Assembly (NCBI GenBank): GCA_013374015.1
Contig: BLLL01000010.1
Coordinates: 1-64,000 of the forward strand
Direction: 5' to 3'
Origin: Candidatus Desulfovibrio kirbyi
Lineage (GTDB): Bacteria > Desulfobacterota > Desulfovibrionia > Desulfovibrionales > Desulfovibrionaceae
Length of the DNA stretch: 64,000 nt
Of the stretch, positions 17,743 through 27,771 are shown piece after piece. Positions within the stretch are counted from its first letter, which is position 1. Each line of letters opens with the position of its first letter. The position numbers and the translations under genes were made by a program. The notes under the pieces are model-generated. The model made no database searches, had not been told where the DNA came from, and was given only the letters and a program-made list of their open reading frames with translations.

Positions 17743-18178
17743 ATTTTTATCTCGGCAATCTAATTTTATGTGCAGCTTCCCATAAAAGAAATAACTTCCG
17801 CCATTGTTGTCATGCGTGGGGCGTCAGGTAAGGCAAGCCGCAAGGCGGACTCCCCTCGAATGCCCGGCGCATGACAACCTGTAGGGGGAAATCTTCCTCT
17901 ATTGTGGCGTAAATCCACCATATATAGGAGTGTTGGCGGCTTTGGTTATAATCAGAAGTTTGCCTAGTTGCGACCTGCTCCAAACTCCATAAATAACCTT
18001 TACCAGCGCCCACGGAAACGCGGGCGCTATTGTTTTGCCCCGCTGCCTCACTGTTTCCATAAAACTGTAAATCAGCTAAATTTACATTGTTATCATACAT
18101 TACGCGTTCTGTATAATGTCGAATATCTGAAGCCTCTCTCCGGTGCGCATCCGTAAACGCGCAGGCCGCGAGACAAAT
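17743..18178. other. intergenic region with two hairpin elements
   Basis: No gene supported. It contains the 73-bp palindrome at 17806-17878 and a hairpin near 18004-18030 (AGCGCCC/GGGCGCT) followed by TATTGTTTTG, which looks like a rho-independent terminator on the plus strand. Short open frames here have no recognisable product. Confidence 0.45.
17806..17878. repeat. 73-bp palindromic element
   Basis: Perfect 11-bp arms GTTGTCATGCG (17806-17816) and CGCATGACAAC (17868-17878) enclose GGGG/CCCC and a smaller GCCGCAAGGC hairpin. It lies 64 bp after metE. It is a candidate REP/MITE-type element or complex terminator. There is no second copy in this window. Confidence 0.4.
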
Positions 18179-18502
18179 TCAGTCGGGCTCTTCAACATTT
18201 CCCAGATATTTCAGCACATCATAGTGCAGATGGTCCAGAATGCGCGTCAGTTCGGACACGCAGTCGTCCCCGACAGCCCGGCCCAGCAGATTGACGACAA
18301 AAGCCGCGCGTCTGGCATTGAGCAGCGCCTGAACCCCTTGGGTGTCGTCACCGCTGACTCCGGTAACAGAATCAATAAACTTCTCCACCTCTTCTTCGGT
18401 AACGTATTTGATGGGCTGAGGTTTTTCGTCAAGAAAAACGATCCCGTCACGTAGCGCAAACAGTATCTGTTTGCCGCGCAGTTCAGCAATGCACACTTCC
18501 AT
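18179..18502 (-). CDS. hypothetical protein downstream of pyrC
   Basis: A 107-residue acidic protein with no signal peptide or membrane segment. It starts 7 bp after the pyrC stop on the same strand, so it is probably cotranscribed with pyrBC. The sequence (VTEEEVEKFIDSVTGV, NLLGRAVGDDC, ILDHLHYDVLKYLG) suggests a small helical protein. I do not recognise a named family. Coding character and tight spacing support it as real. Confidence 0.6.
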   Translation of the reverse strand: MEVCIAELRGKQILFALRDGIVFLDEKPQPIKYVTEEEVEKFIDSVTGVSGDDTQGVQALLNARRAAFVVNLLGRAVGDDCVSELTRILDHLHYDVLKYLGNVEEPD

Positions 18503-18509
18503 TATACTA

Positions 18510-19772
18510 TTATACTATGCGCACACCGGCAATCCAGTGATGCTTGAGACGCCCGCGCAGTTTTTTTCCCAAAAAAGGCGTGTTGCAGCTTTTGGAATAC
18601 AGAGTTTGCGGGCACGGCTCCCAGATTTCATCGGGGTCCATCAGGAAGAAGTCCGCCGGGTCCCCGGGCGCAAAGCCGTTGTGCGGCAAATGAAAGAGTT
18701 CCGCCGGTCGCGCGCACCACAGATGCTGCATCTCCGCTTCTGTCAGCACATTGTCGTGCACCAGCCCCCAAGTCAGGGCAAGGGCCAAATCAAGGCCGGT
18801 CATGCCGCAGAGGGCGGCATCCAGAGTGGTGTCCTTTTCATGGGTTGCGTGCGGGGCGTGGTCGGTTGTCAAAATATCAATAAGGCCGCTTTTGAGCGCT
18901 TCGCGCAGGGCGTCTCTGTCTTGAACCGTGCGCAGGGGGGGGCTTGTTTTTGCGGCTGTATTGTAGCCGTCCAGCGCGCTTTCGTCCAGCAGCAGGTAGT
19001 GGGGGCAGGTTTCGGCGCTCACCTTGACACCCCGCGCCTTGCCCCAGGCAATGACGTCCAGCGTCAGCTTTGCCGAAACATGGGCGATATGCACCGGCAC
19101 ATCCAGATATTCCGCCAGCATAATGTCGCGTGCGGCCTGCACGGCTTCGCCGACAGTCGGCTGCCCCTTGACGCCCAGAAGACCGCTGACGACCCCTTCG
19201 TTCATCTGCCATCCTTTGCCCAGGCGCGTGTCTTCGCAGTGGTCAATAAACAGCAGCCCAAGATCGGCAGCGTATTCCAGTATACGGCGCAACAGTTCCG
19301 TATTGCCGACAGGGTGGCCGTCGTTGGATACGGCCACGCAGCCGGCCTCACGCAGTTCCGCCAGGGGGGACATTTCCTCGCCCTTCAGGCCGGGCGTTGC
19401 CGCGGCTATCGGGTACAGACGCGGGCCGTTGGGATGGCTAGCGCGCGCCCGATCCAGCATAAAGCGGGTTACAGCGGCTGTGTCGTTAACGGGATGTGTG
19501 TTCGCCATGCACATGACAGCGCCAAAGCCGCCGTGCGCCGCCGCCGTAAGGCCGGAGGCGATGTCCTCTTTGTATTCATAACCGGGTTCACGCAAGTGTG
19601 TGTGCGCGTCAATCAGGCTCGGCATCAGCACAAGGCCGCGGGCGTCAAAGGCTTCGCAGCCGTCCGGCACAGGCCGGAGTCCCGCCGGTGTTAGCGTTGC
19701 TACGCTTGTCCCGCTCACCAGCAGATCAACAGGCGCGCCGAGATGACGGGCGTTTGTAATACACACTGTCAT
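18510..19772 (-). CDS. pyrC: dihydroorotase
   Basis: A 420-residue dihydroorotase of the amidohydrolase superfamily, third step of pyrimidine synthesis (carbamoyl-aspartate to dihydroorotate). Metal ligands are visible: [10 protein letters not shown] near residue 55, HCED near 182, HVSAK near 235, and DHAPH near 308 with the catalytic Asp. The substrate-binding Asn in MANTHPVND is present. The length matches class I bacterial enzymes. Its start overlaps the pyrB stop by 4 bp (ATGA), implying translational coupling and the common PyrB-PyrC association. Confidence 0.94.
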   Translation of the reverse strand: MTVCITNARHLGAPVDLLVSGTSVATLTPAGLRPVPDGCEAFDARGLVLMPSLIDAHTHLREPGYEYKEDIASGLTAAAHGGFGAVMCMANTHPVNDTAAVTRFMLDRARASHPNGPRLYPIAAATPGLKGEEMSPLAELREAGCVAVSNDGHPVGNTELLRRILEYAADLGLLFIDHCEDTRLGKGWQMNEGVVSGLLGVKGQPTVGEAVQAARDIMLAEYLDVPVHIAHVSAKLTLDVIAWGKARGVKVSAETCPHYLLLDESALDGYNTAAKTSPPLRTVQDRDALREALKSGLIDILTTDHAPHATHEKDTTLDAALCGMTGLDLALALTWGLVHDNVLTEAEMQHLWCARPAELFHLPHNGFAPGDPADFFLMDPDEIWEPCPQTLYSKSCNTPFLGKKLRGRLKHHWIAGVRIV

Positions 19773-20725
19773 GCGGAGCCTCCATCGCTGCCCATGACAA
19801 GCAGGTACAGCACTGCCATGCGCGTTGCCACCCCCGCCGCCACCTGATCAAGGATAAGGCTTTCGGGCGCGTCGGCGACATCGTTGGCAATTTCAATCCC
19901 GCGGTTTATGGGGCCGGGATGCAGCACCCGCGCCTTGGGCGCGGCCAGCGCAAGGCGCCGGCTGTCAAGGCAGAAACGTTTTGAGTATTCGTCCAGATTC
20001 GGCAAAAGGCCTGCCTGCTGCCGCTCCAATTGCAAACGCAGACACATGACCGCGTCCACGCCGCGCACGGCCTGTTCAAGATGCGCGTACACCTCAACAG
20101 GCCAGGTGTGCACACCGGCAGGCAACAGAGTGCGCGGCGCGCAAAGCCGGATGTTGACGCCGAGCAGCGAGAGCAGATGCACGTTGGAGCGGGCAACACG
20201 GCTGTGGGCAATATCTCCCAATATCAACAGGGTGCGTCCGGCAAACTCCCCGCCCCATGCCTCATGCAGGGAAAAACAGTCAAGGAGCGCCTGGGTGGGG
20301 TGCGCGTGCCATCCGTCGCCGCCATTGACTATCGCGCAGGAAAGCCGCGCCGCCAGATAGCGGGCCGCGCCGCTGCTTGTATGACGCAACACGACAACAT
20401 CCGGCCCCATGGCTTGCAGGGTCAGCCCCGTGTCCTTGAGGCTCTCTCCCTTGTTCAGGCTGGAGCCTGACTTGCCCAGAGTGTGGGTGTCCGCGCCGAG
20501 GCGTTTTCCGGCAACCTCAAAGGAGGTCTTGGTGCGCGTGCTGTCTTCGGCAAAAAACAGTACCACTGTTTTTCCCTTGAGCGTGGGCACTTTTTTGACG
20601 GGCCTGCGGTTGATTTCCTGAAATGATGAGGCCAGATCAATCAGGCGGAGCACATCCTGTCCGCTCAACTGGGTCACGTCCAGCAAATGCCTATGCTGCC
20701 AGCAATAGCGGTTGTCATCGTTCAT
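19769..20725 (-). CDS. pyrB: aspartate carbamoyltransferase catalytic chain
   Basis: A 318-residue transcarbamylase, condensing carbamoyl phosphate with aspartate. The carbamoyl-phosphate site STRTKTSFE (Lys in place of the usual Arg) is near residue 60, then [16 protein letters not shown] near 137 and [11 protein letters not shown] near 270, typical of ATCase. The ATG at 20725 overlaps the stop of the galE remnant in an ATGA. A slightly longer start at 20740 is also open. No pyrI regulatory chain is nearby, fitting the PyrB that pairs with dihydroorotase. Confidence 0.94.
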   Translation of the reverse strand: MNDDNRYCWQHRHLLDVTQLSGQDVLRLIDLASSFQEINRRPVKKVPTLKGKTVVLFFAEDSTRTKTSFEVAGKRLGADTHTLGKSGSSLNKGESLKDTGLTLQAMGPDVVVLRHTSSGAARYLAARLSCAIVNGGDGWHAHPTQALLDCFSLHEAWGGEFAGRTLLILGDIAHSRVARSNVHLLSLLGVNIRLCAPRTLLPAGVHTWPVEVYAHLEQAVRGVDAVMCLRLQLERQQAGLLPNLDEYSKRFCLDSRRLALAAPKARVLHPGPINRGIEIANDVADAPESLILDQVAAGVATRMAVLYLLVMGSDGGSA

Positions 20726-21015
20726 AGTTTTTTTGCCCATATCCAGTCTGTGCTCAGTCTGTGAGCAATATCCGACAGAGCCGGCTGCCAGTCAAGAATA
20801 ATCTTTGCCCGTGTTGCGTCCGCGACAAGGCGCGGCGGATCGCCCGCACGCCGCGCAGATACTGTGTACGGCACAGGCGCTCCCACAATCCGTTCTGTCG
20901 CGGACAGCAGTTCCTTTATGGAAAAACCGTTCCCGCTACCAAGGTTGACCGACATGCTCTGCCCTTGGTCTGCAAGATGCTCCAAGGCAAGAGTGTGCGC
21001 GATATCGTCACGCAA
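20722..21015 (-). pseudogene. galE: UDP-glucose 4-epimerase remnant (C-terminal part only)
   Basis: About 97 codons matching only the C-terminal third of GalE-type epimerases: LALEHLADQGQSMSVNLGSGNGFS, ATERIVGAPVPY, ARRAGDPPRLVADATRAK..LDWQP. The Rossmann GxxGxxG domain and catalytic YxxxK are missing. The homology stops near 21005, where an oppositely oriented nrdJ remnant begins, so one deletion probably removed both 5' ends. The 4-bp overlap of its stop with the pyrB start is the relic of a former galE-pyrB operon. Confidence 0.8.
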
Positions 21016-21239
21016 ATCAAGGGAATGGCGGCGAGCACCCGGTATTTCGCGGCAAGGGGCTTTTGCTCTCCATTCCCGACGCCATAGCCTGGGTACTGGA
21101 AAAGCAGTACCTCAGCGACGATTCGCTGGGCAATGTGACGGATCTGGCCGGGCGAAGCTGCCCGGAATGTGGGGAGCAGCTCATATTTCAGGAAGGATGC
21201 CTGACGTGTCCCTCGTGCGGTTTTTCTCGTTGCTGCTAA
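21012..21239 (+). pseudogene. nrdJ: B12-dependent ribonucleotide reductase remnant (C-terminal tail)
   Basis: The extreme C-terminus of an adenosylcobalamin-dependent class II reductase (NrdJ): LLLSIPDAIAWVLEKQYL followed by the zinc-ribbon/redox tail CPECG...QEGCLTCPSCGFSRCC and a TAA stop at 21237-21239. The upstream part QIKGI...GGEHPVF is split between two frames by an apparent 1-nt loss near 21026. All catalytic domains are absent. The organism must therefore rely on another ribonucleotide reductase or an intact copy elsewhere. Confidence 0.75.
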
Positions 21240-21415
21240 CAGGGTTAAATGGCAAAAGAATAGAAAGGCGCAGTCTCTCCCAGACGATCTTCAGGGCTTT
21301 CATTGGTGTTGCGCAACATGCACATGGCGCAAAGCGCAAAAATGGCGATCTTCTTTGTTTCAAATGAGTTCTACATAACTTTAGATTTATTTGTACGATT
21401 TCGGGTTAAAAGTTG
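21240..21415. other. short noncoding region before the autotransporter promoter
   Basis: Nothing recognisable between the nrdJ remnant and the promoter at 21416. Composition shifts from GC-rich to AT-rich around 21360. Confidence 0.4.
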
Positions 21416-21444
21416 TTGACATGTTTTTGTTGATTATGTATTAT
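21416..21444 (+). promoter_or_regulatory. strong sigma70 promoter of the autotransporter gene
   Basis: TTGACA (21416-21421), a 17-bp spacer and TATTAT (21439-21444): a perfect -35 and a 5/6 -10. Transcription would start near 21451, about 80 nt before the ATG at 21533. This is the best-matching promoter I see in the window. Confidence 0.75.
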
Positions 21445-21476
21445 GTAAAAAAAGGTATTCTGACGCGGACGTTATA

Positions 21477-21532
21477 ATGGCGTTGCGTGAGGAGGGCTTT
21501 TTGCTTAACCTTAAACCACAGGAAGGTATGAC

Positions 21533-21536
<4 letters not shown>
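21477..21536 (+). CDS. possible 19-codon leader peptide
   Basis: An open frame (MALREEGFLLNLKPQEGMT) starting at ATG 21477 in the autotransporter mRNA leader. Its TGA stop (21534-21536) overlaps the ATG-ATG starts of the main frame (21533, 21536), the arrangement used for translational coupling. It has no good ribosome site of its own at the ATG, and the overlap could be chance. No family match is recognised. Confidence 0.25.
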
Positions 21537-25307
<3,771 letters not shown>

Positions 25308-25356
25308 CATCAGTGCCTGACGGCAAACTGATTCCACTGCCTGATTGTTCATTTTG

Positions 25357-25401
25357 TGCCGCCCGCCCCGAAGTCCGCGATGCGTTTTGGGGCGGGCGGT
25401 C
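25357..25401. repeat. dispersed palindromic repeat, copy 2
   Basis: Perfect 11-bp arms CCGCCCGCCCC (25359-25369) and GGGGCGGGCGG (25389-25399) around a 19-nt loop. Positions 25363-25393 are identical to 4835-4865. It lies between the convergent autotransporter and PfkB genes. Two copies 20 kb apart in unrelated surroundings indicate a REP-type family. Confidence 0.75.
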
Positions 25402-25515
25402 GTGTGCAAGCCGGATGAATACTTGAGTGCCTCTACCACATTTTAAGCGCAGCATCGTTGCTGCCTCCGATGTGTAAGAAGGCGGCAAAAAACCAAAACC
25501 TTGCAAAAGTGCAAA

Positions 25516-25554
25516 AAGAGGCTACGACTTTGTCGTAATCTCTTGATTTTTTTT
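25516..25554 (+). terminator. rho-independent terminator between convergent genes
   Basis: AAGAG-GCT-ACGAC / GTCGT-AAT-CTCTT forms a two-part stem with a TTT loop, followed by GATTTTTTTT. It would end transcription from the autotransporter side about 200 nt after its stop. Confidence 0.55.
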
Positions 25555-25577
25555 GGCTCAGCATGGCGAACTCCATG

Positions 25578-26522
25578 CTAAAATTTGGGCATGTCGCCGA
25601 AGGCCGCCCCGTAGCGTTTTTTGAATATCGTTTTTGTAAACTTGTGCTCCTGTGTGCCCATATGCTCCAGAGCAAAACTCGCGCTTACAGAGCCAAGGCG
25701 CGCGGCTGCCGGCATGGACAGCCCGCGCGCCAAACCCTTGAGCAGTCCGGCGCGGTGGGCGTCTCCGGCGCCGGTGGGATCAACCACTTTTGAAGGCGTC
25801 ACCGGTGGGATACGCAGTTCAGTGCCGTCAGCGCCGCGAACGAGCGCGCCTTCCGCGCCCAGCGTCGTCACAAGCCAGAGCGTGCGTCCGAGCAGTTCAT
25901 TTTCCGTTTTGCGCGTGGCCTTGCAGATCATGCTCAACTCATAATCGTTGGTGATGCAGGCAAGCGAGCCTTCTATGCCCGCCAGCAGATCGCCGGCGGG
26001 GAGTACAGGGATCTGTTGTCCCGGGTCATAGATGTAGGGCACGCCTTTTTCGCGGTACAGGGCGGGCAGGCGGCGCATGTCGTCCATATTGCCGGGGGAG
26101 ACGATGGCGGTGTCCGTGTCCGCGTTGAGATTCGCAAAGGAGTATGTGGAGGGCAGCGACATGGCGCCCGGATAAAACCCGGTGATCTGGTTGCCGTTCA
26201 GGTCTGTTGTGATGTAGCAGTTTGCCGTAAATTCCCCGCTGTCGCGGCGTATGCCGTCAAGCGGGAGGCCCAGGGCTTGCAGGCCGGCGGCGTACGGGTC
26301 AAAGTCCCGGCCGGCGGCGGACACAATAACGGGTTTTTCGTCAAGCAGTGCCAGGGAATATGCGATGTTGCCCGCGCAGCCGCCGCGCCGTTCGTTCATG
26401 CTGTCCACCATAAAGCTCATGTTGATCATGCGCAGTTTGTCTTTCAGGATATGGTCCTGAAAGTTGCCGGGGAAGGTCATGATTCGGTCAAAGGCAAGAG
26501 AACCGGAGATGTAGATGGACAT
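25578..26522 (-). CDS. PfkB-family carbohydrate/nucleoside kinase
   Basis: A 314-residue ribokinase-like (PfkB) kinase. The N-terminal GGCAGNIAYSLALL motif (about residues 47-60) binds the substrate, and the C-terminal DPTGAGDAHRAGLL (about 249-262) holds the catalytic Asp and anion hole; the usual Phe after GDA is replaced by His. The overall pattern (ISGSLAFDRIM, ITNDYELSMI) is like bacterial adenosine/nucleoside kinase-type members, but sugar specificity cannot be fixed from sequence. It is followed on the same strand by no further gene; cutA lies 20 bp upstream on the same strand. Confidence 0.85.
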   Translation of the reverse strand: MSIYISGSLAFDRIMTFPGNFQDHILKDKLRMINMSFMVDSMNERRGGCAGNIAYSLALLDEKPVIVSAAGRDFDPYAAGLQALGLPLDGIRRDSGEFTANCYITTDLNGNQITGFYPGAMSLPSTYSFANLNADTDTAIVSPGNMDDMRRLPALYREKGVPYIYDPGQQIPVLPAGDLLAGIEGSLACITNDYELSMICKATRKTENELLGRTLWLVTTLGAEGALVRGADGTELRIPPVTPSKVVDPTGAGDAHRAGLLKGLARGLSMPAAARLGSVSASFALEHMGTQEHKFTKTIFKKRYGAAFGDMPKF

Positions 26523-26542
26523 GGGAACCTCGTAAGAATTTG

Positions 26543-26863
26543 TTAGCCGGACGGTAAGCTGTTTTCTCTAATCCAGTCCAGAAAGGGTGTAAAGCCCGTT
26601 TCTATCGGTAAGGCCACAATGCACGGCACTTCGTGCGGGTGGTGTTTTCGGACGGCTTGGCAAAAATTTTCAAAAGCCGCGCGGCTGACCTGCGCCAGCA
26701 ACAGATATTCCCGGGATTCGCGCACGCTGCCTTGCCAGCGGTATACAGAGCGCACGCCGCGGAGCAGATTGACGCCGGCGGCCAGCTTTTCCGCCACCAG
26801 CATGTCGGCCAGGGCGTGGGCGTTTTTTTTGTCAGGTACGGTAATGTAAACCAGCAGAGTCAT
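26543..26863 (-). CDS. cutA: divalent-cation tolerance protein CutA
   Basis: A 106-residue CutA1 protein, a very stable trimer linked to copper tolerance in E. coli, though its general role is unclear. Typical features are VYITVPDKKNAHALADMLVAEKLAAGVN near the N-terminus, the SVYRWQG core and the HPHEVPCIVALPI block near residue 75. The frame extends 39 codons upstream, but the ATG at 26863 gives the normal family length. It sits 20 bp upstream of the PfkB gene on the same strand, so the two may share a transcript. Confidence 0.88.
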   Translation of the reverse strand: MTLLVYITVPDKKNAHALADMLVAEKLAAGVNLLRGVRSVYRWQGSVRESREYLLLAQVSRAAFENFCQAVRKHHPHEVPCIVALPIETGFTPFLDWIRENSLPSG

Positions 26864-26965
26864 GGCGGCTTCCCGCGTTTGTCGGAATCCCCCGAAATGT
26901 TGTTCAGATAAGCGTACGCGTATTGAGTGAAAAAATGAAGTATTCATAGTGTGGCTTTTTATGTT

Positions 26966-27082
26966 CAGCAAGGATACCATAATGCCTTGCAGGTCCTGAA
27001 TCCCAGAGGTCTTGTCGCGGTGCGTGACTATGTTATGAGCGAGGACAGGATTTTCCGAAGGAGGGGGCGTTTTTTGGCGTAA
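26966..27082 (+). pseudogene. possible SAM-dependent methyltransferase fragment
   Basis: A 38-codon open stretch without a start codon: QQGYHNALQVLNPRGLVAVRDYVMSED followed by a basic tail and TAA. The ALQVLNPRGLVAVRDYVM segment resembles the L.PGG..V.RD.VM strand of class I O-methyltransferases. It is too short to be functional and is probably a relic. Confidence 0.35.
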
Positions 27083-27084
27083 CT

Positions 27085-27249
27085 ATGTTTGTGAATAAGG
27101 TTACTAGTGACCATATGGGCTATTTTGGATATAATCCTAATCTTGGCTATAATACGTATGTCGAAATTATTGGTTTTGACAGATTGATAACCGCTGCTAA
27201 ACAGCGAAATAGAGCCTTCTTTGACCAATTGGGACTTCCATCAAACTAA
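27085..27249 (+). CDS. 54-residue orphan ORF at the edge of the defence locus
   Basis: ATG 27085 to TAA 27249 encodes a product with FGYNPNLGYNTYVEIIGFDRLITAAKQRNRAFFDQLGL. The aromatic-rich first half and helical end look like the C-terminal end of a larger protein rather than a complete one. I do not recognise the family. AT-richer composition than the genes to the left suggests it came with the restriction locus. Confidence 0.35.
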   Translation: MFVNKVTSDHMGYFGYNPNLGYNTYVEIIGFDRLITAAKQRNRAFFDQLGLPSN

Positions 27250-27321
27250 CCAACTCCCCCATGTTTTTTCTGAAAGAAACAGCAGGTGCAAAAGCGATTC
27301 CCCAATGTTTGGATCGTAACG

Positions 27322-27771
27322 ATGCGAAAAAATAAAAAGAGCCATAAACTTATTGTCTTAGACAGCCATGTGATTGAGATCGCCGAAAAATATTTGAGTT
27401 CAGTAGACCCAATCCTTGGGAAAATCATAAAAAGCCATAAGCCATGCACAATCTGTGAAAAAGAAGGCGAAAGGGATCTTTTTGAGCAGTTATGTCTTTC
27501 AATTATCGGCCAGCAATTATCTGTTAAGGTGTCTCGAATAATCAGGGAACGCATACGAAATCAGATTGAAGTTTTCACATACAATTCCATACTTCATACA
27601 GATGAAGAAACACTGAGAGCTAATGGTTTATCTCGGGCTAAAATAAAGTATATTAAACCTCTCTCAACTTCTAGCGTTTCAAAAAAATGTTTCTTGACAC
27701 ATCTGCCAGTATGCACTATATTTAGTTCATTGATTAAATATGGAGGTTTTTATGTGTTCAGTCTTAGCTAA
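27322..27771 (+). pseudogene. truncated HhH-GPD DNA glycosylase (AlkA-like)
   Basis: The first about 110 residues match the N-terminal part of AlkA-like DNA-3-methyladenine glycosylases: DPILGKIIKSHKP, DLFEQLCLSIIGQQLSVKVSRIIRERI and LRANGLSRAKIKYIKPL. Homology then breaks off, and the helix-hairpin-helix LPGIG motif and catalytic Asp are missing. The frame runs on through unrelated residues to 27771, overlapping the start of the methyltransferase gene. It is probably inactive. A glycosylase beside a cytosine methyltransferase could once have repaired deaminated 5-methylcytosine. Confidence 0.6.

Noticed and set aside
18468-19694. Long plus-strand open frame opposite pyrC
   Set aside because: Antisense shadow of dihydroorotase with no start context or domain.
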